Positions 53,570 through 62,633 of a stretch of DNA of 64,000 nt are shown here, in pieces. Origin of the DNA: Pseudomonas cremoricolorata DSM 17059 = NBRC 16634. Lineage in GTDB: Bacteria; Pseudomonadota; Gammaproteobacteria; Pseudomonadales; Pseudomonadaceae. The stretch is from assembly GCF_000425745.1 (NCBI RefSeq), contig NZ_AUEA01000002.1:62001-126000 (forward strand), read 5' to 3'. Position numbers and translations under genes: made by a program. The notes beneath the pieces were generated by a model, which was not told where the DNA came from, made no database searches, and worked only from the letters and a program-made list of their open reading frames with translations. The stretch's first letter is position 1. Every line of letters starts with the position of its first letter.

Positions 53570-55162
53570 ATGACCACCTGTGGAGAATTTCTCGTCCAGC
53601 AGCTCCAGGCCTGGGGCGTGGACACCGTGTTCGGCATTCCCGGCGTGCACACCGTCGAGCTGTATCGCGGCCTGCCGGGCAGCGGCATCCGCCATGTCAC
53701 CCCACGCCACGAGCAGGGCGCAGGGTTCATGGCCGACGGTTACGCGCGGGTCAGCGGCAAACCCGGTGTGTGCTTGATCATCACCGGGCCCGGAATGACC
53801 AATATCCTCACCGCCATGGCCCAGGCCTATGCCGACTCGATCCCGATGCTGGTGATCTCCAGCGTCAACGAACGTGACCGTCTGGGCCTGGGCAAGGGGT
53901 ATCTGCACGAGCTGCCCGACCAACGCGCGCTGGTCGCCGGGGTGGCCGCGTTCAGTCATACGGTGATGACGGTCGAGCAATTGCCCGAGGTGCTGGCCCG
54001 CGCCTTCGCGGTCTTCGACAGTCAGCGGCCGCGGCCTGTACACATCGAGCTGCCGCTGGATGTGATCACTGCTGCGGCCGGGCACCTGCCGCTGCGCCCA
54101 CGGGTCATCACCCCACCGCCGGCTGCGCACCCTGCGCTGATCGAACAGGCCGCGCAGCGCTTGCGCCAGGCGCAGGCCCCGCTGCTGTTGATCGGCGGCG
54201 GTTGCGTGGCGCAGGCCGATGCCGTGCGCCGGCTGGCCGAGGCGCTGGATGCGCCCACGGCGTTGACCATCAACGCCAAGGGTCTGCTGGCGCCGGATCA
54301 CCCGTTGCTGCTGGGCAGCAACCAGTCGCTGGCGCCGGTGCGGCAGTTGGCGCGCGACGCCGATGTGGTGCTGGCCATCGGCACCGAACTTGGCGAGACC
54401 GACTACGACGTGGTGTTCGACGGCAACTTCCAGATCGGCGGCGCGCTGATTCGTATCGATATCGACGCGGCGCAACTGACCCGCAACCACGCACCGACGC
54501 TGGCCATCCAGGCCGACGCGGGCCTGGCCATCGCCGCGCTGCTCGCGCAACTGCCACAGAGCGCTGAGCGAGGCGGAGCCGCGCGGGCGGCGGCCGCGCG
54601 TCGGCAACTGGCCGCCGAGTTCAGCGGCTGGGCGCATTACCGACGCCTGTTCGACACCATCCTCGAGGTGCTGCCCACCGCGCGCCTGGTCGGTGATTCG
54701 ACGCAGACGGTCTACAGCGGCAACCACCTGCTGGAGCTGGACGGCCCGCGCCGCTGGTTCAACTCATCCACCGGCTACGGCACCCTGGGCTACGGCCTGC
54801 CGGCAGCGATCGGCGCCAAACTGGCCGAGCCGAGCCGCCCGGTGATCAGCCTGATGGGCGACGGCGGTATCCAGTTCACCCTGGCCGAGCTTGCCAGTGC
54901 GGTCGAGGCGCGAGTCGGCGTGGTCGTGCTGCTGTGGAACAACCAGGGCTATGGGGAAATCAAGCGCTACATGCAGCGGCGCGACATCACCCCAGTGGGC
55001 GTCGACATCTACACGCCGGATTTCATCGCCATCGCCCGCGGCTTCGGTTGCGTGGCCGAGCGCGCCCGCGACCATGCGCATTTGCAAGCGCTGCTGCGCG
55101 AGGCGCCGGATGACCGACCCCTGCTGATCGAACTGGCCGAGGCGCCGCCCTTTGCGCCGTGA
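53570..55162 (+). CDS. aruI: ThDP-dependent decarboxylase, 5-guanidino-2-oxopentanoate (ketoarginine) type
   Basis: The 530-residue enzyme of the acetolactate synthase/AruI family has the ThDP-activating Glu in TPRHEQGAGFMADGYARVSG, the AruI-like GIPGVHTVELYRGLPGSGIRH start, and the metal/ThDP-binding motif beginning GDGGIQFT and ending in LLWNN. AruI decarboxylates 2-ketoarginine to 4-guanidinobutyraldehyde, which fits the adjoining aldehyde dehydrogenase and guanidinobutyrase. The ATG at 53570 has AAAGGA upstream. Assignment to ketoarginine rests on family look and context; no arginine transaminase (aruH) is in the window. Confidence 0.75.
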   Translation: MTTCGEFLVQQLQAWGVDTVFGIPGVHTVELYRGLPGSGIRHVTPRHEQGAGFMADGYARVSGKPGVCLIITGPGMTNILTAMAQAYADSIPMLVISSVNERDRLGLGKGYLHELPDQRALVAGVAAFSHTVMTVEQLPEVLARAFAVFDSQRPRPVHIELPLDVITAAAGHLPLRPRVITPPPAAHPALIEQAAQRLRQAQAPLLLIGGGCVAQADAVRRLAEALDAPTALTINAKGLLAPDHPLLLGSNQSLAPVRQLARDADVVLAIGTELGETDYDVVFDGNFQIGGALIRIDIDAAQLTRNHAPTLAIQADAGLAIAALLAQLPQSAERGGAARAAAARRQLAAEFSGWAHYRRLFDTILEVLPTARLVGDSTQTVYSGNHLLELDGPRRWFNSSTGYGTLGYGLPAAIGAKLAEPSRPVISLMGDGGIQFTLAELASAVEARVGVVVLLWNNQGYGEIKRYMQRRDITPVGVDIYTPDFIAIARGFGCVAERARDHAHLQALLREAPDDRPLLIELAEAPPFAP

Positions 55163-55237
55163 TCACAGGGTAACTAACGCCACCGCTTCTCCCCCTCTAT
55201 TCGCTACGGCCCATGACAAGCGCCATCGGAGAGATTC

Positions 55238-56671
55238 ATGAACCACCCCCACTACATCGCGGGCCACTGGCAGCAAGGCCAGGGCGCCGAGATCATCAGC
55301 GTGTTCGAACCCGCCACGGCCAAGCCCTACGCCGAACTACGCGCCGCCAGCACTGAGCAGGTCGATCAGGCGGTAATGGCAGCACGTCAGGCGCTGCCGG
55401 CCTGGAAAACCACCTCATCCAGCCAGCGCGCCAGCTACTTGCGCGGCTTCGCCGAGGCTATTGGCAAACGCCGCACGGCGCTGATCGAACAGCAGATGCG
55501 CAACAACGGCAAACCGCGCCATGAAGCCGAAGTCGACCTGGATGACGCCATCGCCACCTTCAGCTACTACGCCGAGCTGACCGAGGGCCTGGATGATCGG
55601 CAGAACCACCCGGTCGCCCTGGCCGCGCCGGGTTTCAGCTCGCACACACGCCTGGAAGCCATCGGCGTGGTGGGCCTGATCGTGCCCTGGAACTTCCCGC
55701 TGGTGACCAGCGCCTGGAAGATCGCCCCGGCCCTGGCGGCAGGCTGCACGGTGGTGCTCAAACCCTCGGAAGTCACCCCGCTGATCGAGCTCGTCTACGG
55801 CCAGATCGCCGATGAACTCGGCCTGCCGCCAGGGGTGCTGAACATCGCCTCCGGCAAGGCCGAAGTGGGCGCGGCGCTCAGCGCCCATCGCGGCCTGGAC
55901 AAGCTGTCGTTCACCGGCAGCAACGCGGTGGGCAGCCGGGTCATGCACAGCGCCGCCGAACACTGCCGGCCGCTGACCCTGGAGCTGGGCGGCAAGTCGG
56001 CGATCATCGTCTTCGACGACTGCGATGTCGCCCAAGCCGTCGACTGGATCGTCGCCGGCATCGCCTGGAACGCCGGGCAGATGTGCTCGGCCACCTCGCG
56101 CCTGCTGGTGCAGGACGGCATCGCCGATGCGCTGTTGCAGCGCCTGGCCGAAGCGCTCGACGGGCTGCGGGTCGGCAATCCGCTGGAGCAGGATATCGAT
56201 ATGGGCCCGCTGACCAGCCAAGCCCAGTGGCACAAGGTGGGCGAGTACTTTGCCGTGGCCGAGCACGAGGGCCTGCGCTGCCTGGCCGGTGGGCGGCAAC
56301 TGCACGGCCCGGGCTGGTTCGTCGCGCCGACGCTGTATGCCGCTGTCCCCGGCCACAGCCGTCTGTGGACTGAAGAAATCTTCGGCCCGGTGCTCTGCGC
56401 GCAGCGCTTCAGCAGCGAGGAACAGGCCATCGCCCTGGCCAACGACAGCCATTTCGGCCTGGTCGCCACCGTGGCCAGCGCCGACCTGCAGCGTGCCGAG
56501 CGGGTGGCTGCGGCGCTGGAGGTGGGGCATGTGTGGATCAACTCAGTGCAAGCGGTGTTCGTCGAAACGTCGTGGGGCGGCAGCAAAGCCAGCGGTATCG
56601 GCCGCGAGCTGGGGCCGTGGGGGCTGAGCGCGTACCAGTCGGTCAAGCATGTGACCCGCTGCCTGGGCTGA
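55238..56671 (+). CDS. Aldehyde dehydrogenase, probably for 4-guanidinobutyraldehyde
   Basis: The 477-residue NAD(P)-dependent ALDH has its catalytic Cys at C283 (GQMCSATSR), the general base Glu at E249 (LELGGKSA) and the VPWNFPLVTSAWKI segment. It belongs to the betaine/aminoaldehyde dehydrogenase group. With the decarboxylase 75 bp upstream, it would oxidise guanidinobutyraldehyde to 4-guanidinobutyrate, the substrate of GbuA. The role parallels KauB, but the sequence is not obviously KauB, so no symbol is given. It is convergent with pxpC. Confidence 0.85.
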   Translation: MNHPHYIAGHWQQGQGAEIISVFEPATAKPYAELRAASTEQVDQAVMAARQALPAWKTTSSSQRASYLRGFAEAIGKRRTALIEQQMRNNGKPRHEAEVDLDDAIATFSYYAELTEGLDDRQNHPVALAAPGFSSHTRLEAIGVVGLIVPWNFPLVTSAWKIAPALAAGCTVVLKPSEVTPLIELVYGQIADELGLPPGVLNIASGKAEVGAALSAHRGLDKLSFTGSNAVGSRVMHSAAEHCRPLTLELGGKSAIIVFDDCDVAQAVDWIVAGIAWNAGQMCSATSRLLVQDGIADALLQRLAEALDGLRVGNPLEQDIDMGPLTSQAQWHKVGEYFAVAEHEGLRCLAGGRQLHGPGWFVAPTLYAAVPGHSRLWTEEIFGPVLCAQRFSSEEQAIALANDSHFGLVATVASADLQRAERVAAALEVGHVWINSVQAVFVETSWGGSKASGIGRELGPWGLSAYQSVKHVTRCLG

Positions 56672-56682
56672 CCTGCCGCGGT

Positions 56683-57600
56683 TCAACCCGCCTTCACGGC
56701 CGCCTGACGATGGCGCTGCTGCGCCGCATAGGCCACCTGCGGCCACAGCTGCACCGTCTCGCCCGGCAGGCACTGCGCCAACCGCGCGACCGCCAACGGG
56801 CTCAACGCGCCCAGCCGCGGATACCCGCCGATGGTCTGGCGGTCGTTGAGCAGGATGATCGGCTGACCATCGGGCGGCACCTGCACCGCACCCAGCGGGA
56901 TGCCTTCGGAAATCAGGCCCGGCCCGCTATAGCGCAGCGGCTCGCCGGTCAGGCGCAGGCCCATGCGGTCGCTGCGTGCATCCACGGTCCAGGGTCGGTT
57001 GAAGGCATCGAACAGGCTTTGCCCGGTAAAACCACCGGCCTGGGCGCCGAGAATCAGTTCAAGCCGCGCAGGGCTTAACAGGTCGGGAATCCGCGCCGCC
57101 GGCACGGCGCGCACGGCAGCCGGCTCATCGATCCAGGCCAGGCGGTCGCCCACACGCAAGGCGCTGCCCTGGCCATCCAGCCCGCCTACCCCTTCGCGCT
57201 GCACCGTGGCGCAACTGCCGGCCAGCAGCGGCGCCTGCACGCCGCCCGGTAGCGCCAGGTAGGCCCGTGCGCCCAGGCGCGGGCTGGCGAAGCGCAGCCG
57301 CTGCCCGAGAGCGACCTTGAACGGGCGCCATACCTCAAGCGGCTGCCCATCCAATGTCGCGCCGAGGTCTGCGCCGGCCAGCGCCAACCAACCCTCACCC
57401 TGGCACTCCAGGTGCAGCCCGCCGAGGGTGATTTCCACCACGGCGGCGTTCAGGTCGTTGCCCAGCATCCAGTTGGCCCAGTGCTGGGCCAGCCAGTCGA
57501 GCGCGCCGCCCTGGGTCAGGCCCAGGTGCCGTACCCCGCTGCGGCCGCCGTCCTGCACGCTGGCTTGCGGGCCGGCCTTTTCCACGATCAGTGCCGTCAT
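56683..57600 (-). CDS. pxpC: 5-oxoprolinase subunit C (biotin-dependent carboxyltransferase-like)
   Basis: The 305-residue protein of the allophanate hydrolase subunit 2/PxpC family (CT_A_B domain) has the typical DGGRSGVRHLGLTQGGALD N-terminus. With PxpA and PxpB it hydrolyses 5-oxoproline (pyroglutamate) to glutamate using ATP. Its ATG overlaps the stop of pxpB. It is the last of the three coupled genes (transcribed pxpA-pxpB-pxpC). Confidence 0.9.
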   Translation of the reverse strand: MTALIVEKAGPQASVQDGGRSGVRHLGLTQGGALDWLAQHWANWMLGNDLNAAVVEITLGGLHLECQGEGWLALAGADLGATLDGQPLEVWRPFKVALGQRLRFASPRLGARAYLALPGGVQAPLLAGSCATVQREGVGGLDGQGSALRVGDRLAWIDEPAAVRAVPAARIPDLLSPARLELILGAQAGGFTGQSLFDAFNRPWTVDARSDRMGLRLTGEPLRYSGPGLISEGIPLGAVQVPPDGQPIILLNDRQTIGGYPRLGALSPLAVARLAQCLPGETVQLWPQVAYAAQQRHRQAAVKAG

Positions 57601-58301
57601 GGCTGCGCCTCCATCGGCGTTGCATCGCCGCCCAGGCGAAGGAATTGGTCACGTTCGATCGGCACGAAGCGCACCCGGTCGCCGGGCCGCAGCAGGCTGA
57701 AACCCTCCAGCGCCGGGTCGAACAAGCGGGTCGGGCTGCGCCCCACCAGGTTCCAGCCACCGGGCGAGACGGCCGGGTAGATCGCCGTCTGCCGCTCGGC
57801 GATGCCCACACTGCCGGCGGCCACCGCCTTGCGCGGCGTAGCCAGGCGCGGGCTGGCAAGCCGTGGGTCGACCAGGCCCATGAAGCCGAAGCCGGGCGCA
57901 AAGCCCAGGGCGAACACCGAATAGGCGCGGCCGCTGTGCAGGGCGATCAGTTCGTCCACGGCCAGGCCGCGCTGGCGGGCCAGAGGTTCCAGGTCGGGGC
58001 CGACGCTTGGGTGGTACCACACCGGCAACGACACTTCGCGGCCCCGCTCGGCCAGCGCTGGGGTGAGTCCACTCAAGGCTTGCTGGCACAGGGCGCGGGC
58101 CTGGGTATCGTCCAGTTGCGCCAGGTCGTAGTGCAGCATCAACGTGGTGTACGACGGCACCAGATCCACCAGCGCCGTACCGAACGTTGCGCGAAGCCGC
58201 TCGGCGGCGGCCAGCAGCCAGGGCACGTTGGCTTCGTCGATGGCATCGAACAGGCGCAGGGTCAGGCAGTCGATGGCGGCAAGTTCCACGCGCAGGTTCA
58301 T
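57597..58301 (-). CDS. pxpB: 5-oxoprolinase subunit B
   Basis: The 234-residue CT_C_D (allophanate hydrolase subunit 1) family protein has a [20 protein letters not shown] core and a [16 protein letters not shown] segment. It is the partner of PxpC in 5-oxoproline hydrolysis. Its ATG overlaps the pxpA stop by four bases, so translation is coupled. Confidence 0.92.
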   Translation of the reverse strand: MNLRVELAAIDCLTLRLFDAIDEANVPWLLAAAERLRATFGTALVDLVPSYTTLMLHYDLAQLDDTQARALCQQALSGLTPALAERGREVSLPVWYHPSVGPDLEPLARQRGLAVDELIALHSGRAYSVFALGFAPGFGFMGLVDPRLASPRLATPRKAVAAGSVGIAERQTAIYPAVSPGGWNLVGRSPTRLFDPALEGFSLLRPGDRVRFVPIERDQFLRLGGDATPMEAQP

Positions 58302-59047
58302 GCCGGCAGACCGTCCAAGGCCTGACGGATCTGCCGCACCGCGGCCACCGATGCCGGGTTGTCGCCATGCACGCAGAGGGTGTCGACCTGCAAGCGCAAG
58401 GCGCTGCCGTCGCGGGTGAGCAAGGGTTCACCGCGCGCCAGGCCCAGGGCTTGCGCTACCACCTGCGCCGGCTCGTGGTGCACCGCGCCGGGCAGGCGCC
58501 GACTGACCAGTTGCCCATCGGGTTCGTAGGCACGGTCGGCGAACGCTTCGAACCAGAGGTTCAGGCCATGTTCGGCAGCCAAGGCGCGGCTGGCGCGGGT
58601 ATCGGCAGTGGCCATCAGCATCAGCGGCAACTGCGCGTCATAGGCGCGCACGGCACGCATCACCGCTGCCAGGCGCAGCGGGTCGGCCATCATGTCGTTG
58701 TACAGCGCGCCGTGGGGTTTGACGTAGCGCACCTGAGTCCCCTCGGCTCGGCACATCGCCTCCAGCGCGCCCAGTTGATACAGCACCAGGTCTTCGATCT
58801 CCTGCGCCGAGCAGGCCATGCTGCGCCGGCCGAAGCCTGCCAGGTCGGGATAGGCCGGGTGCGCGCCGATGCGTACGCCATGGCGCACGGCCAGGGCCAC
58901 AGTGCGGCGCATGATCCCAGGGTCGCCGGCGTGAAAGCCGCAGGCGATGTTGGCGCAGTCGATCAGGGGCATGACCTGTTCGTCCAGCCCCATGGACCAG
59001 GCGCCGAAGCTTTCGCCGATATCGCAATTGAGCAGGGGGCGTTTCAT
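58298..59047 (-). CDS. pxpA: 5-oxoprolinase subunit A (LamB/YcsF family)
   Basis: The 249-residue LamB/YcsF protein starts with [13 protein letters not shown] and contains the [13 protein letters not shown] and [12 protein letters not shown] motifs of the family. It is the first gene of pxpABC, preceded by GGAGAC. A LysR gene is transcribed away from it, and the gap contains a candidate operator. The pathway releases glutamate from pyroglutamate, linking to the nitrogen-compound theme of the region. Confidence 0.93.
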   Translation of the reverse strand: MKRPLLNCDIGESFGAWSMGLDEQVMPLIDCANIACGFHAGDPGIMRRTVALAVRHGVRIGAHPAYPDLAGFGRRSMACSAQEIEDLVLYQLGALEAMCRAEGTQVRYVKPHGALYNDMMADPLRLAAVMRAVRAYDAQLPLMLMATADTRASRALAAEHGLNLWFEAFADRAYEPDGQLVSRRLPGAVHHEPAQVVAQALGLARGEPLLTRDGSALRLQVDTLCVHGDNPASVAAVRQIRQALDGLPA

Positions 59048-59122
59048 GGGCGTCTCCAGATGACCGATGCCTCGATGGTCGCGCCCGGCTCGCGCAGCCG
59101 TCCAACGGGTTATTCCGGCCAG

Positions 59123-59147
59123 GGGTGAACAGTAAAGTCGATCACCC
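59123..59147. promoter_or_regulatory. Inverted repeat in the LysR-pxpA divergent gap
   Basis: GGGTGA (59123-59128) and TCACCC (59142-59147) are perfect inverted halves separated by 13 bases, 37 bases before the LysR ATG. The site could be that regulator's operator, but its spacing is only loosely of LysR type. Confidence 0.4.
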
Positions 59148-59183
59148 TATGATGGAGACCTTTCCCTGGCACAGGCATGCGGC

Positions 59184-60089
59184 ATGAATCTCAAGTTCCT
59201 GGAAACCTTCATCTGGGTCGCGCGCCTGGGCAGCTTTCGACTGGCGGCGCAAAAGCTGTTCAGCACCCAGGCCGCGGTGTCCAACCGCATCGCCGCGCTG
59301 GAACAGGACCTGGGCGTGCGCCTGTTCGAGCGCGACGCCCGCGGCGCCACCCTGACGCCGCGCGGCCAGGCGCTGCTCGGCCATGCCGAACAGGTGCTCG
59401 ACAGCAGCCACGCGCTGCGCCAGGCGGCAGTGGCCGACCAGCCGGGGCGCGTGCGTGTGGGGGTGATGGAAAGCGTGATCCACACCTGGCTGGCACCCTT
59501 CATCCAGCGTGTCGGCAGCCTGTATCCGGCCCTGGAGCTCGACCTGCAGGCCGACACCGCACGCCACCTGGCCGAGCAATTGCGCCGTGGCCAGCTCGAC
59601 CTGATCCTGCAAACCGACCCGTTGCCCGACGAGGGCCTGCGCAACGCCCACCTGGCGAGCTACCCCATGGCCTGGCTGGCGCGTCCGGCGAGCGCCTGGG
59701 CCGCGGCCGACCTTGCGCAGATTTCGCAGCAGCGCCTGATCACGTTTTCCCGCCATTCGCGCCCGCACCAGGACCTGCTCGGCCTGCTCCACGCCCATGG
59801 CCTGCGCGCCCCGCGCTTGTGCTGCATCAATTCGGTGGCGGCCATCGAACGGCTGCTGGCCGAAGATTTCGGCATTGCCGCGCTGCCGCCTGCGCTGGTC
59901 GACGATGCCCTGCGCAATGGCCGTCTGTGCCAGCTGCGCGTGCAGCCGTTGCCTGCGGATCTGCAGATGTTCGCCACCTGGCGTGTGGGCGCGGGCCTGG
60001 ACAGGGTCGAGAATCTGGTCGATGCGGCGCGTATCGCCGCCGCGGCTCACGCGGCGGGATTGCCCCAAGGGCATGCGCGTGTGAACTGA
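59184..60089 (+). CDS. LysR-type regulator of the pxp genes (likely)
   Basis: The 301-residue LysR protein has an N-terminal HTH (FRLAAQKLFSTQAAVSNRIAALEQDLGVRLFERDARGATLT) and an effector-binding part from about residue 90. It is divergent from pxpABC, so autoregulation and control of 5-oxoproline use are likely. It is followed by about 180 bp of leader sequence for the ABC importer. Confidence 0.88.
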   Translation: MNLKFLETFIWVARLGSFRLAAQKLFSTQAAVSNRIAALEQDLGVRLFERDARGATLTPRGQALLGHAEQVLDSSHALRQAAVADQPGRVRVGVMESVIHTWLAPFIQRVGSLYPALELDLQADTARHLAEQLRRGQLDLILQTDPLPDEGLRNAHLASYPMAWLARPASAWAAADLAQISQQRLITFSRHSRPHQDLLGLLHAHGLRAPRLCCINSVAAIERLLAEDFGIAALPPALVDDALRNGRLCQLRVQPLPADLQMFATWRVGAGLDRVENLVDAARIAAAAHAAGLPQGHARVN

Positions 60090-60208
60090 AAACGCACCAT
60101 CGGGTAACACTGTAGCCGGCTGGCAACCCAAAATTGGGCATTGGCAAAATCGTCGCAGCCAAAGATACAGCGAATCGAGCCCACTAAAAACGTGACACAG
60201 GCAATTCT

Positions 60209-60224
60209 TGGCACGCCAATTGAT
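60209..60224 (+). promoter_or_regulatory. Sigma-54-like promoter before the ABC importer
   Basis: TGGCAC (60209-60214), five bases, then TTGAT (60220-60224) matches the sigma-54 consensus TGGCAC-N5-TTGCW except A for C at the -12 element. The predicted start point would fall just before the GntR-type palindrome at 60240-60254. The imperfect -12 makes this tentative, but nitrogen control would fit the genes. Confidence 0.4.
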
Positions 60225-60239
60225 ATGCATTCGGATAAC

Positions 60240-60254
60240 GATTGTTGAACAATC
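60240..60254. promoter_or_regulatory. GntR (FCD)-type operator upstream of the ABC importer operon
   Basis: GATTGTTGAACAATC is a perfect palindrome around a central G, matching the TTGT-N3-ACAA pattern bound by FCD-type GntR proteins. It is 18 bases before the ATG of the binding-protein gene, and a GntR-FCD gene is third in the same operon, so autoregulation is likely. Confidence 0.65.
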
Positions 60255-60272
60255 CACCTTCCGGAGTCACCC

Positions 60273-61115
60273 ATGTCTCGACGTGCCAGCCCTGCCCTTT
60301 CCCTGCTTGTCACCGCCCTGCTCGCCAGTGCCGGCGCCCATGCCGCCGACGCGACCCTGCAACCACAGCGCCTGAGCATCGGCTCCGACCTCACCTACCC
60401 ACCCTATGCCTACCTCGAACAGGGCAAGCCCGCCGGCTTCGATCCGACCTTCATGGGCCTGCTGAGCAAGCACCTGAAGCTGGAAGCGGCCTTCGTCGAC
60501 ACGCGCTTCGCTAACCTGGTGATGGGCGTCAACGCCCGCCGTTTCGATCTGGTCGCCTCGGCGCTGTACGTCACCCCGGAGCGCGCAGCCCAGGTGGATT
60601 TTCTGCCCTACCTGAAAAGCGGCGCATCGCTGATGGTGCGCGCCGACGACAGTTTCCGCCCGCAGCGCCCCGAAGACCTGTGCGGCAAGCGGGTCGGCTC
60701 GATCAAGGGCGGTTCGTGGATTCCCAAGCTGACCCAGCTTTCGAAGGACTACTGCCGGGCCAACGGCCAGGCGCCGATCGATTCGCGCGAATACCCCACC
60801 TCGCCGGAAGCGGCCCAGGCCCTGCTGTCCAAGGCCATCGACGTGCAATTCGAAGACGCCGCCGTGGCGCGCATCATCAGCGACAAGCTCAAGGGCCGCG
60901 TCACCCTGAGTTCCGATAGCCTGATCTACCCGGTGGTCATCGGCCTGGCCGTGCGCAAGGGCAACGAGGCGCTGCTCGGTGAGCTGCGTGAGGGCTTCAG
61001 CGCGCTCAAGGCCAGCGGCGAGTACCAGACCTTGCTCAGCCAGTACAACCTGGCCGAACCCAGCGCCGCCGACATCGCCCAGGCCCTGGGCCAGCCCACC
61101 GCCGCCGCGCAGTAG
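60273..61115 (+). CDS. Amino-acid-type ABC transporter substrate-binding protein
   Basis: The 280-residue periplasmic binding protein of the family-3 (HisJ/GlnH) type has a signal peptide (MSRRASPALSLLVTALLASAGAHA) and the fold's IGSDLTYPPYAYLEQGKPAGFDPTFMGLL start. Ligands of this group are polar amino acids and related amines. CGGAG precedes the ATG. It is the first gene of a unit with a fused permease/ATPase, a GntR regulator and a DUF1989 enzyme, which suggests a urea-like, guanidino or amino-acid substrate. Confidence 0.9.
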   Translation: MSRRASPALSLLVTALLASAGAHAADATLQPQRLSIGSDLTYPPYAYLEQGKPAGFDPTFMGLLSKHLKLEAAFVDTRFANLVMGVNARRFDLVASALYVTPERAAQVDFLPYLKSGASLMVRADDSFRPQRPEDLCGKRVGSIKGGSWIPKLTQLSKDYCRANGQAPIDSREYPTSPEAAQALLSKAIDVQFEDAAVARIISDKLKGRVTLSSDSLIYPVVIGLAVRKGNEALLGELREGFSALKASGEYQTLLSQYNLAEPSAADIAQALGQPTAAAQ

Positions 61116-61130
61116 ACCGGAGTTCTTCCC

Positions 61131-62633
61131 ATGCAATTCGACTGGCATTACGCCCTCGGCCTCTTGACCAACGGCGACTTCTGGAAAGCCGTAGGCACCG
61201 TGGTCGAGCTGAGCCTGGAAACCTGGGTGCTGGGCATCGTGCTGGGCTTTCTCCTGGCCCTGGCCCGGCAATCGCCCAGGCGCGTGCTCAACCGCGCCGC
61301 GGCGCTGTACATCTGGTTCTTCCGCAGCCTGCCGCTGCTGGTGCTGCTGATCTTCGTCTACAACCTGCCGCAGGTGTTTCCGTCCACCAGCGTGCTGCTC
61401 TCCAACCCTTATGCGGCAGGGCTGATCGCCCTGGTGCTGAGCGAGGCGGCCTACATCGCCGAGATCCATCGCGGCGGCCTGCTGGCCGTAGCCAAGGGGC
61501 AACTGGAGGCCGGCAAGGCCCTGGGCATCGGCTACAGCGGCGTACAACGGCTGATCGTCATTCCCCAGGCCCTGCGCGTGGCCTTGCCGACGCTCGCCAA
61601 CGAGTACATCACCATCGTCAAGCTGACCTCGCTGGTGTCGGTGATCTCGCTGGCCGAAATCCTGCTGGTCGGCCAACAGCTGTACACGCAGAACTTCCTG
61701 GTCATGGAGACCATGCTGGCGGTGGCGTTCTACTACGTGCTGATCGTCACCGTGTTCAGCTTCCTGCTGCAGCGCCTGGAGCGTTACCTGGACGTCAGCC
61801 AGCGCAAGCCGCGCGCGGTCGCCGACAGCACTGCCAACGTCGCAGCGCCGGCGCCGCCAGGCGCCGGGCAAGACGGGCTGGCGCTCAGCGTGCGCGGTGC
61901 GGGCAAGCACTATGGCCAGCTCGAAGTGCTCAAGGGCATTGACCTGGACGTGCGCTTCGGCGAAGTGGTGTCGATCATCGGCCCGTCCGGCTCGGGCAAG
62001 ACCACCCTGATCCGCACCCTCAACGGCCTCGAAAGCCTGGACCGCGGCAGTGTCGAGCTGTGCGGGCACGCCTTCCTGCGCGGTGCCCAGGAGCCTGGCG
62101 GCGCGCTGGGAACGCGCCGGCACATGGACGGCATCGTGCAGGTCGGCATGGTGTTCCAAGGCTTCAACCTGTTTCCACACCAGACCGTGCTCGACAACGT
62201 GCTGCTCGCCCCGCGCCACCATGGCCACGCCGATGCCGAGCAGTTGCGTGCCCTGGGCCTTGCGCTGCTGGCCAAGGTGGGCCTGCGCGAACATGCCGGC
62301 AAATACCCGCACCAACTGTCTGGCGGCCAGCAGCAGCGCGTGGCGATCGCCCGTGCCCTGGCCATGCGGCCCAAGGTGATGCTCTTCGACGAACCGACCT
62401 CGGCCCTGGACCCGGAGCTGGTGGGCGACGTGCTGAAGGTCATCGAGGAGCTGGCACGCGAGGGCATGACCATGATCATCGTCACCCACGAGATGAAGTT
62501 CGCGTTCCAGGTCTCGGACCGTGTGGTGTTCATGGAAAGCGGGCAAATCGTCCAGGCCGGCTCGCCGCGCCAGTTGCTGGACAACCGCAGCGAGCGCATG
62601 GGGCGTTTTCTCAAGGACGTGCAACTGGCATGA
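61131..62633 (+). CDS. Fused ABC permease and ATP-binding protein (amino-acid type)
   Basis: The 500-residue protein joins an HisM/GlnP-type permease (about residues 1-220, with EAGKALGIGYSGVQRLIVIPQAL as the EAA loop) to a GlnQ/HisP-type ATPase (about 240-500). The ATPase has Walker A GPSGSGKT (284-291), signature LSGGQQQR (396-403), Walker B VMLFDEPTSALD and THEM. These parts are usually separate polypeptides; the join is a low-complexity linker, TANVAAPAPPGAGQDG. The frame is continuous, so it is a genuine fusion. It dimerises, presumably, to make the full importer. Confidence 0.92.
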   Translation: MQFDWHYALGLLTNGDFWKAVGTVVELSLETWVLGIVLGFLLALARQSPRRVLNRAAALYIWFFRSLPLLVLLIFVYNLPQVFPSTSVLLSNPYAAGLIALVLSEAAYIAEIHRGGLLAVAKGQLEAGKALGIGYSGVQRLIVIPQALRVALPTLANEYITIVKLTSLVSVISLAEILLVGQQLYTQNFLVMETMLAVAFYYVLIVTVFSFLLQRLERYLDVSQRKPRAVADSTANVAAPAPPGAGQDGLALSVRGAGKHYGQLEVLKGIDLDVRFGEVVSIIGPSGSGKTTLIRTLNGLESLDRGSVELCGHAFLRGAQEPGGALGTRRHMDGIVQVGMVFQGFNLFPHQTVLDNVLLAPRHHGHADAEQLRALGLALLAKVGLREHAGKYPHQLSGGQQQRVAIARALAMRPKVMLFDEPTSALDPELVGDVLKVIEELAREGMTMIIVTHEMKFAFQVSDRVVFMESGQIVQAGSPRQLLDNRSERMGRFLKDVQLA

